NCBI RefSeq assembly: GCF_021513195.1
Contig: NZ_CP090974.1
Span: forward strand, 62,001-126,000
DNA length: 64,000 bases
Reading direction: 5' to 3'
Origin: Shewanella sp. OMA3-2
GTDB taxonomy: Bacteria > Pseudomonadota > Gammaproteobacteria > Enterobacterales > Shewanellaceae
Part shown: positions 17,499-27,308 of the stretch, piece after piece
How the letters are laid out: each line of letters begins with the position of its first letter
Position numbering within the stretch: position 1 is the stretch's first letter
Notes under the pieces: generated by a model
The model's input: only the letters and a program-made list of their open reading frames with translations
The model's database searches: none
Told to the model about the DNA's origin: nothing
Position numbers and translations under genes: made by a program

Positions 17499-19992
17499 AT
17501 GCGAATAATGACATTGAGTCGCTGTATTCCATTTTTTTGCTTTATCTTTACTTATCAGCGGTTGCAATGGCGCCGCTGATGATACTGAAACAGGAACAAC
17601 CACTGAAGATTATGCAATTAGCTTGAGTTTTCAGGCTATAGTGGATGGAAAATGTAATGATGCTACTAGCCAGCAATCATTTTATCTCAATGAGCAATTT
17701 TGTGCGGTTGCCACCCTCAAAAATGGCAACACTGTCGCATCGGGACAACTAGTTGAGTTTGTTTTACCTTTTGGCAGCGCCTCACCTGCCTCAAAGCTAA
17801 CAAACACCAATGGCCAAGCAAGTTCTATCATTAGCTCAACCGTGACCAATGCGGGTGAGTTAAGCGTACGATTTACCCCAGCCAATAGCAGTGTGGTGAG
17901 TGCCAGCCGTAACTTCGAGTTTTTAGCCTTAAGCACAACAGCCCCTACAGAGTCTGTCACTATTGCCGCCAGTATTGCCCATGCTGCGGGTACAGTTACA
18001 CGCTTTAAGGTTGATCAGGCAGTACAATTACAAGCCACCTTACTAGACAGCAATAACCAAGGTATCGCAGACCAATTGGTGACCTTTGCAGCAGGCAGCG
18101 CCAGCTTAGCCCCCGCAGCGGCATTAACCAATAGTAGCGGTAAAGCTGTGGTAGCCTATACACCAAAGCACACTGAATTGGGTGCTAGCACGTTAGTCGT
18201 CAGCACCAATTACCAAGGTAAGGCTGTTACCGGCTCAAGTTTTTATGAAGTATTATCAGCAGATGAAGTCACCCCCACAGGTTTATTAAAAATGGGCCGC
18301 TGGGTATCTAATACTGAATTTTATGAAGGTGAGCTGAGTACCACACTACCCGTTGATTCTAACGGTATTTATCAAGTCAGCGCCGGTGGCACATTTGGAG
18401 TAACGGCGACTATTGTTACTGATAATAGCGACGGTACCTTTAGTCGTTTACAAACACCCACTAGCGTCACGTTTAGTTCTGACTGCTCAGCGAACAACAA
18501 AGCCAGTTTAGATTCCCCGGTAACCACTTTATCAGGCAGTGCTGGTTCGACGTTTTCTGATACCAGCTGCAGTGGCAATAGTGAACGTAGTGACCAAATT
18601 ATTGCCACTGCTATGGTAGGCACCACTGCATTAACAGCAAATATTGATTTCACCTTAAGCCGCCAAACGCTAGCCAGTCTTAGTTTTATCTCAGCTGAGC
18701 CCGATCAAATTCGAATTAAAGGCGCCGGTGGTACTGGCTCAAGTGAATCATCATTAGTGACCTTTATGGTGACCAGTGCCAATGGCCAACCAACCGCGCA
18801 GCAAACGGTTAACTTTAATCTTGATACGGTTATAGGCGGCCTCAGCTTTGCAAATGGCCAGCCAACAGATAAAAGTATTACCAATGCCCAGGGCTTGGTT
18901 AGTGTGCGAGTTTTATCGGGCACTGTACCTACCCTGGTACGCGTCGTCGCTAAGGCGACCGATATTGATACCAATGAAATCATTACCAGTCAATCTGAGC
19001 AGTTAACCGTTAATACTGGATTACCGCAGCAGCTTGGCTTTAGTATTTCTCCCTCTGAATATAATCCTGAGGCGGGCAGTCAAAATGGTAAACAGGTCAC
19101 TATTACTGTCTACGCATCAGACAGCTTTGGTAACCCTGCCCCCGATGACACTGTGGTTAACTTCACCGCAGAAGGCGGCCAAATACAGCCTTCATGTTTA
19201 ATGCAAGGTGGCAGCTGTAATGTCACTTGGACATCTTCAAACCCACGCGTAGCAGATAACCGCATTACGATTTTGGCTTATGCTTTAGGTCATGAAACCT
19301 TCTTTGATACCGATGGCGATAATATGTTTGGTGAGGAAGATGGCGGCGCAATTGCACTAGCTTGTTTAGACATCAACAGTAATCCTGCGGCCTGTACAGG
19401 CAATGGTATGGACATTGAAACCTATCACCCAACTGGTTTTGTCGATTTAGGCGATGCCTTTAGAGATGATGATGAGACCGGGAGTTATACCCCAGGAGAA
19501 AAATTCTTTAATGCATCGGCAGGTTCAAGCTACGGTGGCCCAGACACTCAATTTAACGGCCCACAATGCCTGCGAACTGACGGTATATGTGGCACAGATC
19601 AAGCCAATAAAACCTATATCCGTAAAGCTTTTGTGCTCACCATGTCAGGTTCTACTGCGGTGATGCAATTTAACCAGGATGGCACGCCGTTAAATGCTAA
19701 CTTTAGTAATATAACGCCTATCGCTGCTAATGGCCGTTCAACATTTACCATTAAACTTACCGATAATGCCAATCAAATATTACCAGCCAAGACAACCGTC
19801 AATGTCACTGCGACTGAAGGCGAGGTATTATTTAGCGGTTATACCGTGCCTAACCGCACACTTGCCGATGGTACTCACACTTCATTCATATTAAAACATG
19901 CCGGCGTAACAGGTGTAAGCATAGTCACAGTGACGGCCACAACGCCTAGCGGTATTGAAACAAAAGTCAGCTTTAATGTGACTTTGCTGTAG
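17499..19992 (+). CDS. Large Ig-repeat surface lipoprotein, frameshifted in the signal peptide
   Basis: About 830 residues when repaired. It has at least five bacterial Ig-like (Big_1/invasin-type) repeats, recognised by recurring patterns such as DSNNQGIADQLVTFAAGSA, SANGQPTAQQTVNF, DSFGNPAPDDTVVNF and DNANQILPAKTTVNV, each followed by TNxxGxA or a similar block. An acidic Ca-binding-like insert (FFDTDGDNMFGEEDGG) is near residue 605. The frame upstream of 17623 contains LISGC|NG, a good lipobox with Cys at 17563-17565, but no start. ATG 17499 (AGGA upstream) is in another frame and joins it if one T is removed from TTTTTTT at 17532-17538. A surface or outer-membrane adhesion-type role is plausible but unproven. 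Confidence 0.75.
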
Positions 19993-20084
19993 TCCGCATT
20001 GTTCAATCAGACAACGGTTTTCTTAGCAAAATCAGTTGTTGAACTGATGATTTAAAACACTATTTTGCCACGATTACACAACAT

Positions 20085-20109
20085 AAAGCCCACTTAAGTG
20101 GGCTTTTTT
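20085..20109 (+). terminator. Terminator of the Ig-repeat gene
   Basis: AAAGCCCACTT/AAGTGGGCTTT palindrome followed by TTT. About 95 bases after the stop. Confidence 0.85.
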
Positions 20110-20196
20110 CTTGGCTTTTAGTGACAACACGATACAATACCCGCAACAGGGCTAGTTATTTCGAGTTAAATGATTAACTCACTCAAAGGAATTGAA

Positions 20197-20601
20197 ATGT
20201 ATAAAATTCTACTTATTACCATTTTCAGCAGCTTACTATTAAGCGCATGTAGCAATACCCCACCACCGCCAATTGTGGCACAAAATAAAACGGTCGTTAT
20301 TGAAGGCCAGACTATCGTGTTAGGTGGTCAGTATGACCAGCAAAAAAATAAGCTTCAGCTGATGATTAACGGCGAAGTGTTAATGCAAGGTAAATTCCCA
20401 CCTTACACACCAACTCAGAACTTAAAAGCAACTTATAAAGATATGTCTTTTGCTGGTGAATGTTATTTTGGTTCAGTACTGGGTGATCAAGGCGGATCGT
20501 TTGGTATTGTTGCAGGTCTAGTTCAAGCGGCTAAATCTAGCACTGCTGATAAATGTGAAATGTTCATCAACAATGAGCCTGTTGACGTTCTATTCTTCTA
20601 G
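20197..20601 (+). CDS. Small lipoprotein of unknown function
   Basis: A 134-residue protein with a type II signal peptide (MYKILLITIFSSLLLSAC, lipobox LLSAC, lipidated Cys18) followed by a Pro-rich stretch. ATG 20197 is preferred over an upstream in-frame ATG at 20170 because AAAGGA (20185-20190) is correctly spaced and the signal peptide then has normal length. The mature part is mainly beta-like (KTVVIEGQTIVLGGQYD, KLQLMINGEVLMQGKF) with two further cysteines (ECYF, KCEMF). No family recognised. Convergent with the efflux operon. Confidence 0.8.
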   Translation: MYKILLITIFSSLLLSACSNTPPPPIVAQNKTVVIEGQTIVLGGQYDQQKNKLQLMINGEVLMQGKFPPYTPTQNLKATYKDMSFAGECYFGSVLGDQGGSFGIVAGLVQAAKSSTADKCEMFINNEPVDVLFF

Positions 20602-20634
20602 CCAATACGGCTTAAATTAATCGACATGGCCCTG

Positions 20635-21780
20635 TTAATTAATTTTGCTTAGTTCATTTTGTCTATTTCGAATCCCAATCAAGGCGAATCCGCTAAACAC
20701 CACAAACATCAACCACATTTGTAGCCATTGTGGCATTATTGCCGACCAGTCAGCCCCCATTTGATTCAATTTAAGCATGCTATTGATAGCCGGAATAGCC
20801 GGAATAACCTGTGACACCCACACGAGTGGCTCGGGAATTAATGCTATTGGCCACACAAAACCGGCAACAAACAGAATTGGCATCGATGACAGTAAAAAGA
20901 TTTGCGTAGGCAAGTCTCGCCAGGTAAACAAACAACTCAGTGCAATACCTGCTGCGCTAGTGGCCAATAAAAATGGCAGCATCATTAGCGCTGTTTCAGC
21001 CAGAGAGCCGAGTAAACTGACCTGATAAGCATAAAAACAATAACCAATATAAAAGCTGCTAAACACACTATAAAGACTGACAAACATCGCCATTCTCGCG
21101 CTGAATATCGCCATAGGCGAAACTTGCTGCCAGTAGCCTTTATTACGCCATTGCCCCGCCCCTAAAATAGCAGTGCCAATGAGTAATGTTTGATGCAAAA
21201 TTAATAAAAACAACCCCGGCACGACATAGGGCGTATAACCCAAACTGGGATTAAAAACAGGCACAGCATTAATATTAACCGAGTTAATGCTTTGTTCGGC
21301 AAGTGCAGGATTTTCGCCACGGGCTAATAAACCAATCAATTGCACTTGCTTGCCAGCATCCATACCCGCCGCAACTAAGCCTTCAGCAACGGCTGAGTAA
21401 ATTAAAAAGTAACTGGCATCACCGCCATAACTTAAGGTAACGCCTTTACCTAATAATAAATTGCGTCTAAAGCCATCGGGAATAACTAATAGGCCGTGGG
21501 CATGTCCCTGCTGAATCAGCTGCTTCGCTTCATCAATACTATTAGCATGGGCAACAATATCAATTTTAGCACTGGCATCAGCATGACGGGTTAACATGCG
21601 ACTCAGTGAAGAGTTGTCATGATCCACCACCACAATGGTTTGCTCTGTAGGGACTTGATGCAAATAAGGCAGCGGATACAGCACAGAGTAAAATACCACG
21701 CCACCAAATAGGGTCACCACAATGGCTTTATCGGCTAATAATGCTCGCCATTCGGCAAAATAAAGCGCCCAAAATGTCAT
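20635..21780 (-). CDS. ABC-2 type transporter permease (second of pair)
   Basis: A 381-residue permease. One N-terminal helix (about 20-40), a long periplasmic domain containing DHDNSSLSRMLTRH at about residue 52, and five or six C-terminal helices (from about 180) define the ABC-2/YhhJ-YbhR layout. It overlaps the previous permease by 4 bases and probably heterodimerises with it. Last gene of a four-gene efflux unit. No ATP-binding protein is encoded in the operon, which is odd for an ABC transporter. Confidence 0.88.
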   Translation of the reverse strand: MTFWALYFAEWRALLADKAIVVTLFGGVVFYSVLYPLPYLHQVPTEQTIVVVDHDNSSLSRMLTRHADASAKIDIVAHANSIDEAKQLIQQGHAHGLLVIPDGFRRNLLLGKGVTLSYGGDASYFLIYSAVAEGLVAAGMDAGKQVQLIGLLARGENPALAEQSINSVNINAVPVFNPSLGYTPYVVPGLFLLILHQTLLIGTAILGAGQWRNKGYWQQVSPMAIFSARMAMFVSLYSVFSSFYIGYCFYAYQVSLLGSLAETALMMLPFLLATSAAGIALSCLFTWRDLPTQIFLLSSMPILFVAGFVWPIALIPEPLVWVSQVIPAIPAINSMLKLNQMGADWSAIMPQWLQMWLMFVVFSGFALIGIRNRQNELSKIN

Positions 21781-22964
21781 ATGACCTCCTGCTGCGAAGA
21801 TGCTCTGTCATTCAAATTGCCTGCATCAAGTGAGTCATCTACCGCTTTAGGGGCAAGATGCCATAAACCCATGATTAACGGAATAACCAAAATAAACATC
21901 CAGTAGGAAGATAATTGCTGCAGAACTAACATGCTGTCTGCGCCGTAGCTCACTACGCTAACATGGGAATCAATATAATGGCTCGACGGCATTAACAAAC
22001 GCCAGTATTGAGCCAGCTGTGGCATTTCATTGACCGGAAAGGTTATGCCCATAAAAGCAAATGCCGGAGCAAACAGTGCAGTGCAAAAACTGACACAACG
22101 CGCCGAATCCTTCATTAGCAAGAAAATTAATGTCACTAGCAACCATAACGCGATAATCATTACGGCCTGGGCGATAATAAGTACTCCTAATGAGCCCGCA
22201 TAAGGTAACTGTAAATATTGGTACAATAACAACAAAATAAAACTACTGTGCAATAACATAATAGGTAAAAACACGGCGCACTTAGCCAATACTTTTATCC
22301 ATAAATCCTGCGGTAATATCACTTGGTTATTAATGGTCATTAACTCTCGATTTAGCGTATTAGAAAACACCATCATCGCCAATAATTGCCATAACGCGAT
22401 TAACACTGGCGGCACGAGAAAACCAACATAGTTATTATTGCGGTTGAACAAAGCTGTGGTTTGACTTGATACAGGCGATAGACTGACGGCTATGCTGGCA
22501 TGATTAACGCCGCTCATTAATAGCTTTTGTTCAGCACTTTTTAATAGTCCAGCGCCTAAACTCATTTGTATTTGGCTAGATAATAGTTTGCCCACCAGCA
22601 AATATTGGCTGTTATAACGAATATCGATTGTGGGAGATTTTGATGTTAGTAATTGGTATTTAAACTGCGACGGAATAATCACAATGGCGTATACCTTAGC
22701 TTCGCGCATGTCATTCACCGCTTGATCTAACTGCCCATATGACTCTAGCTTCATTACTGAATTAGCTGCCATTTGGCGGGTGAGCATTCTGGAAATTTGG
22801 CTATTATCTTGATCAACAATCGCAACCGGTAATTGCCTTGGTAATCCGGCGCTGAATAACCACCACAAGCACAATACACTCACTATAGGAATGTAGCTTA
22901 CTAGCGCTAACTGCCAGGGCGATTGCCACAGTGCTCGCCACTCTCGCTTAATAAAAGCCATCAT
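21777..22964 (-). CDS. ABC-2 type transporter permease (first of pair)
   Basis: A 395-residue protein with the same layout as its neighbour: N-terminal helix, periplasmic domain with DQDNSQISRMLTRQ at about residue 51, then C-terminal helices from about 185. The shared D-x-DNS-x-(I/L)SRMLTR segment shows the two permeases are paralogues that arose by duplication. It starts 11 bases after the HlyD gene and overlaps the next permease. Probably handles lipophilic drugs or envelope lipids; the substrate is not inferable. Confidence 0.88.
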   Translation of the reverse strand: MMAFIKREWRALWQSPWQLALVSYIPIVSVLCLWWLFSAGLPRQLPVAIVDQDNSQISRMLTRQMAANSVMKLESYGQLDQAVNDMREAKVYAIVIIPSQFKYQLLTSKSPTIDIRYNSQYLLVGKLLSSQIQMSLGAGLLKSAEQKLLMSGVNHASIAVSLSPVSSQTTALFNRNNNYVGFLVPPVLIALWQLLAMMVFSNTLNRELMTINNQVILPQDLWIKVLAKCAVFLPIMLLHSSFILLLLYQYLQLPYAGSLGVLIIAQAVMIIALWLLVTLIFLLMKDSARCVSFCTALFAPAFAFMGITFPVNEMPQLAQYWRLLMPSSHYIDSHVSVVSYGADSMLVLQQLSSYWMFILVIPLIMGLWHLAPKAVDDSLDAGNLNDRASSQQEVI

Positions 22965-22975
22965 GGTTAGCCTGT

Positions 22976-23956
22976 TTACTCAGCGTCGTATTGATACAAT
23001 ACCGACATACCGACACGAAGATCGGCTATTGGCGTTACTGGGGTTAATTCAACCTCAAAGGTTCGCATATCAAAGTCATGGCCACTTTCTGTTGAACGCC
23101 AAGTGGCAAAATGCCCCATAACGCTGACATGATCGACAGTAAAGTCATAGGTTTGCTGTAAAGCAGGCAGAGTCAGCTTGACCTGTTGTCCTTGTTTAAA
23201 ATCGACTAATTGATCTTCTCTGACCTGCAGAATTGCCCAGGCATCTTGCATATCAATTAAGCTCACAACAGGAAAACCACTTGGGGCTAACTCACCCGGT
23301 TGCAATAACACTTCGCTGACCTCGGCATTTTTTGGCGAACGCATTTGGCTGTCGGCCATAATGGCGTTGACCTCACGTACCGCACCTTCGGCCATACGCG
23401 CATTACCCGCTGCAGCGGCCTTGGTTTCTACCCGCGCGCCCTCTTGTGCCATTTGAAACATAGCTTGGGCAGCTTGCTGAGTATATTTTGCCGCTTGCCA
23501 TTGTGTATAAGCTTCATCACGTTTTTGCCTAGCGACTACGCCTTCAGTGAATAGATTCTCTATCCTTTGATAAGTCGCGTACATCAATTCAGTCGCAGCT
23601 TTGGCTTTGCGCCATTGCTCTTCTGCTGCGGTAATTTCTTGTTGTCTAGCACCATTTTGCGCTTCAGTTTGCATCGCTTTCGCCGCATCTCTACCGCCCT
23701 CAGCCTGCATTAATTTTGCATCCAGCTCAGGGCTGCTAATGGCAAATAACAAATCACCTTGGGTGACTTTATCACCGCGGCGAACCATGACTTGCTCTAC
23801 CCGCCCAGGCACTTTAGACGACACATTATATTCACGCGCTTCAATTTGCCCCTGTAGTGTTTGCGGTTTAGGCGTATAAGCCAGCCAAAGGCCATAGGCT
23901 AAAAATGCCCCAAGAAAACATAACGCGATGACCGCTAAAAACTTATTTACTCGCAT
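22976..23956 (-). CDS. HlyD-family periplasmic adaptor (membrane fusion protein)
   Basis: A 326-residue adaptor with one N-terminal membrane anchor (residues 8-28), then a lipoyl/barrel-sandwich half (GQIEAREYNVSSKVPGRVEQVMVRRGDKVTQGD), an alpha-helical hairpin rich in Ala/Gln (about 80-195), and the second lipoyl half plus beta-barrel (MRSPKNAEVSEVLLQPGELAPSG). It should bridge the inner-membrane permeases and the outer-membrane factor. It is closely packed, overlapping the upstream outer-membrane factor gene by 1 base. Confidence 0.93.
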   Translation of the reverse strand: MRVNKFLAVIALCFLGAFLAYGLWLAYTPKPQTLQGQIEAREYNVSSKVPGRVEQVMVRRGDKVTQGDLLFAISSPELDAKLMQAEGGRDAAKAMQTEAQNGARQQEITAAEEQWRKAKAATELMYATYQRIENLFTEGVVARQKRDEAYTQWQAAKYTQQAAQAMFQMAQEGARVETKAAAAGNARMAEGAVREVNAIMADSQMRSPKNAEVSEVLLQPGELAPSGFPVVSLIDMQDAWAILQVREDQLVDFKQGQQVKLTLPALQQTYDFTVDHVSVMGHFATWRSTESGHDFDMRTFEVELTPVTPIADLRVGMSVLYQYDAE

Positions 23957-25536
23957 TATTTTTGCTCCTGTAAAGTAACAACCTGACTGGTTCGTGCAAT
24001 AAACTCATCTAACTGACCACTAATCGCCATCAACTTGGCGTAAGTTTGTAAGTAGCGATATTTAGCGCCTAATTGCTGGGTTTTAACAGCGGCTAATTTA
24101 AGTTCGGCATCGACCCTGTCAATAGATGTCGATAGCCCTTGGTTAAAGGCCAGTTCACGTAAACGTAGATTTTCTTCGGCGAGTGCCAATGAGGTGTCTA
24201 ATGCATCGATTTCCTCAATCGCTTGCATCATTTGACGATACTGCTGTTCAACTAGTAAACTTAAATCAAGTTGGGTTTGTGCCTTAGTGTGCCTAGCTTG
24301 TAATAAGGCACTTTTGGCAGCTTGTACCTTGCCACTGTGGCCGTCACGGCTTAATAGTGGCACCTTTATGCCAACACCTACCATCCAGTCAGGTTCCACC
24401 TGCGAAAATAAGCTGTCATCTTCATATAAGGTGTAATTGCCGTAGAGAAATACCGTTGGGTAATAACTGCCTTTCTCTAAATCCACTAGACCATTTGCTT
24501 GCACTTCTTTAGCCTCCAGCAACTTTAGCGCCGGATGAGTCGATAAAGTTAATTGGCTAATGCGGGATAATGCCGGCTGAGTGTTAAGGGTAAACAAAGC
24601 CGATGTCGGTGATACTTGGCGCTGGTGCATCATGCTGGCTAAGGCTATTTCGGTCATTTCATATTGACGCTTAGCACGGGTCCAATTAACTTTAGCATTC
24701 TCTAATGCAACCTGGGCATTTAAGCGTTCAACTTTAGCTATTTGGCCTTGTTGCTCTAATTTTCTTGCATGCTCTGCATGCATAGTGAGGGATTCAACTA
24801 ACTGATACTGGGTATCAGCCAACGCTTGTGTCACTGCAACCGCGTAATAACGATCAACTAACTGGGTGAATAAATCACGCTGACTTAATGCTAGTTGCTG
24901 TTGCTCTTCTACAACTTGGGCGGCTTGAATACCTTGCGCTGCGGTAATTCGACCACCGGTATAAATTGGCCACATTGCTTGTAAACTTGAGCGAAACACA
25001 TCTTGTTCAGTAAAAGGAGTCACAAACGATGACGCTGGCATAGTAGCTAATATACCGCCGATAGCGGGCGGCAATTGCGCTGGATCAAGGCCTGCTATTG
25101 GATTTAAGTCCATTAAATCTAGCTCAATTGGCTTTTCTAAATGAGTATAAGAGCCAGCAATATCGACAGCAGGATAGTTTAATGATTTACCCGCATCTTG
25201 CTTCGCTTGGGCGCGATTAACTTGCTGTTGTTTGGCTTGTAGAGTATCGCTAACGGTTAATAAGTTTTGCCACGCCTGCTTAAAGCTCATGGTTGGCGAA
25301 GCTTGCGTGGATAAAGCTTGTGTGGGCAAAGCTTGAGTTTGAGTAATATTGCTATCAGTCGCTTCGTGAGTATGGGGAGTATTTTTTGGCAGTGAGATTT
25401 GTGCCGCATTAACATAGTTTATGCTGGCCGCCAGTAACATAATTATCGCCATGATGGCACTGAACAAACGGGTCTGTGTTGAAGTCGCGCAAACTTGCTG
25501 TGAGCTAATCTTTAATTTCATGTCGTTCATCACCAT
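23956..25536 (-). CDS. TolC-family outer-membrane efflux factor
   Basis: A 526-residue outer-membrane channel protein. The signal peptide (about residues 22-45, ending VNAA) is followed by a Thr/Gln-rich linker with three copies of TQA(L/S)(P/S), then two repeats of long amphipathic helices typical of TolC/OEP (AKQQQVNRAQAKQDAGKSLNYP near 105; LALAEENLRLRELAFNQGLS near 465). The start is uncertain: ATG 25536 or 25530, neither with a strong ribosome binding site. First gene of the efflux operon, so operon transcription starts upstream of 25536. Confidence 0.9.
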   Translation of the reverse strand: MVMNDMKLKISSQQVCATSTQTRLFSAIMAIIMLLAASINYVNAAQISLPKNTPHTHEATDSNITQTQALPTQALSTQASPTMSFKQAWQNLLTVSDTLQAKQQQVNRAQAKQDAGKSLNYPAVDIAGSYTHLEKPIELDLMDLNPIAGLDPAQLPPAIGGILATMPASSFVTPFTEQDVFRSSLQAMWPIYTGGRITAAQGIQAAQVVEEQQQLALSQRDLFTQLVDRYYAVAVTQALADTQYQLVESLTMHAEHARKLEQQGQIAKVERLNAQVALENAKVNWTRAKRQYEMTEIALASMMHQRQVSPTSALFTLNTQPALSRISQLTLSTHPALKLLEAKEVQANGLVDLEKGSYYPTVFLYGNYTLYEDDSLFSQVEPDWMVGVGIKVPLLSRDGHSGKVQAAKSALLQARHTKAQTQLDLSLLVEQQYRQMMQAIEEIDALDTSLALAEENLRLRELAFNQGLSTSIDRVDAELKLAAVKTQQLGAKYRYLQTYAKLMAISGQLDEFIARTSQVVTLQEQK

Positions 25537-25679
25537 GTAGAGTTTTTACTCTATGAATATAAATGAATTATAACTGACTCTTTGGTTACTGCCACTCTCT
25601 TATGGCTATTGATGTTAAATCTGTGCTGTTAACGGCTTTGAGGCGTGGTTTATGTTTAAGTCTTACACCTGAATGTAAC

Positions 25680-25713
25680 GCTAAGCTTAAGTGCTAACGG
25701 CTAAGCTTAAGTG
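25680..25713. promoter_or_regulatory. Duplicated 14-bp motif upstream of the efflux operon
   Basis: GCTAAGCTTAAGTG occurs at 25680-25693 and 25700-25713, one 20-bp period apart (two helical turns). It lies about 145-180 bases upstream of the outer-membrane factor gene. It could be a regulator binding pair or a simple local duplication. No regulator gene is adjacent. Confidence 0.4.
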
Positions 25714-25759
25714 TTCAGGTTAAGCCAGAATGGTAACAATTAAGCTTGCTGCAATGAAA

Positions 25760-25798
25760 ATGTCCCACCTCAACATCATAATGTTTGCGGAGGGACAT
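25760..25798 (-). terminator. Hairpin downstream of tldD
   Basis: ATGTCCC pairs with GGGACAT, and an inner AACAT/ATGTT pairing extends the fold. It lies just past the tldD stop on the minus strand, with a short TTTTC after it. Confidence 0.5.
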
Positions 25799-25821
25799 AA
25801 GTACTGGCTAATAAAGATTAA

Positions 25822-27270
25822 CTAAGCGGTACCACCAACGGTGAGTTTATCTAACTTTAATGTCGGCTGACCTACGCCCACAGGCACGCTTTGGCCGTCT
25901 TTACCACACACGCCAACACCTTTATCTAACGCAAGATCATTACCCACCATAGATATCTGGCTCATGGCTTCAGGACCATTACCAATTAAGGTGGCACCTT
26001 TAATTGCTTTGGTCACTTCACCATTTTCAATTAAATAGGCTTCAGAAGCCGAGAACACAAATTTACCAGAGGTAATATCCACCTGACCGCCGCCAAAGTT
26101 AGGCGCATAAATGCCTTTTTTAACTGATTTGATGATGTCTGCTGGATTAGATTGACCCGCTTCCATATAGGTATTGGTCATACGCGGCATAGGCAAGTGT
26201 GCATAGGATTCACGTCGACCGTTGCCGGTAGACTTTTCACCCATTAATCGAGCATTCAGCTTGTCTTGCATATAGCCTTTTAAGATACCATTTTCAATCA
26301 AGGTGGTTTTTTGCGTTGGCACACCTTCATCATCAATACTTAATGAACCACGACGATTTTTTATGGTGCCATCATCAACAACGGTCACTAAACTTGATGC
26401 AACTGACTGACCTATTTTGCCACTAAAAGCACTGCTGCCTTTACGGTTAAAGTCACCCTCTAAACCGTGGCCTATTGCTTCATGTAGCAATACTCCAGGC
26501 CAACCATTGCCAAGTACCACGGTCATTTCACCTGCGGGGGCATCAACGGCATTAATATTCACCTGTGCCTGGCGTACCGCTTCACGGGCGAATTCAAAGC
26601 TGTGTGGCAACCCAGCATCGTCTGTGGTTAAAAATACGCTGTAATCGTGTCGACCACCGCCGCCGGCACTGCCGCGCTCACGTTTGCCGTTTTCTTCTAA
26701 AATAACACTGCAGTTAAAACGCACTAATGGACGCACATCAGCCGCTAAAGTGCCATCACTGGCTGCAACTAAAATTTCTTCATGCACCCCAGATAAACTG
26801 ACTACGGCTTGAATAACTCGGCTATCTAAGCTACGAATATATGCATCCGCTTGCTTTAATAATTCAATTTTTTTAACTTCATCCATCGCTGCGATAGGGT
26901 CTGCACTATCGTACAGTTGAATGGTTTTAGTGCGACTAAAGGCTTTGACTTTATGCTGTTCACCGGCAATCGCAATGCCGCGGGCTGCTCTTGCCGCCGC
27001 ATCTAACGCAGCCAGGCTAATTTCATCAGCATAGGCAAAACCAGTTTTTTCACCGGTAATGGCACGCACACCTACGCCGCGCTCGATATGAAAACTGCCT
27101 TCTTTAATAATGCCATCTTCTAGTACCCATGACTCATGGCGACTGCCTTGAAAATACAGATCAGAGAAGTCAATTTGATGTTGGTGAATAATGGCTAAAT
27201 AATCTTGCAGGCCATCTATTGTCAGTTCACCTTGAAATAAGCTTTGCTCAACTTGCGATAAAAAAGGCAT
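25822..27270 (-). CDS. tldD: Metalloprotease TldD
   Basis: A 482-residue catalytic subunit of the TldD-TldE protease. The zinc motif [11 protein letters not shown] (residues about 266-276, HExxxH) is intact, with the family blocks [13 protein letters not shown] near 60 and [16 protein letters not shown] near 310. It acts on unfolded peptides in the cytoplasm. It lies 38 bases after the nitrilase gene, in the same minus-strand string as yhdP. Confidence 0.97.
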   Translation of the reverse strand: MPFLSQVEQSLFQGELTIDGLQDYLAIIHQHQIDFSDLYFQGSRHESWVLEDGIIKEGSFHIERGVGVRAITGEKTGFAYADEISLAALDAAARAARGIAIAGEQHKVKAFSRTKTIQLYDSADPIAAMDEVKKIELLKQADAYIRSLDSRVIQAVVSLSGVHEEILVAASDGTLAADVRPLVRFNCSVILEENGKRERGSAGGGGRHDYSVFLTTDDAGLPHSFEFAREAVRQAQVNINAVDAPAGEMTVVLGNGWPGVLLHEAIGHGLEGDFNRKGSSAFSGKIGQSVASSLVTVVDDGTIKNRRGSLSIDDEGVPTQKTTLIENGILKGYMQDKLNARLMGEKSTGNGRRESYAHLPMPRMTNTYMEAGQSNPADIIKSVKKGIYAPNFGGGQVDITSGKFVFSASEAYLIENGEVTKAIKGATLIGNGPEAMSQISMVGNDLALDKGVGVCGKDGQSVPVGVGQPTLKLDKLTVGGTA

Positions 27271-27308
27271 TCATATTCTCTTTATTCAATCTAATCAACC
27301 CGCAGCTT

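Noticed and set aside
17623..17625. Start of the Ig-repeat protein at 17623.
   Set aside because: The codon is a non-ATG after a good lipobox that lies upstream in the same frame; the signal peptide is needed and found via 17499.
25304..25342. Short repeats with AAGCTT in the outer-membrane factor gene as a regulatory array.
   Set aside because: They are in frame and encode the TQA(L/S)(P/S) linker repeat; a coding explanation suffices.
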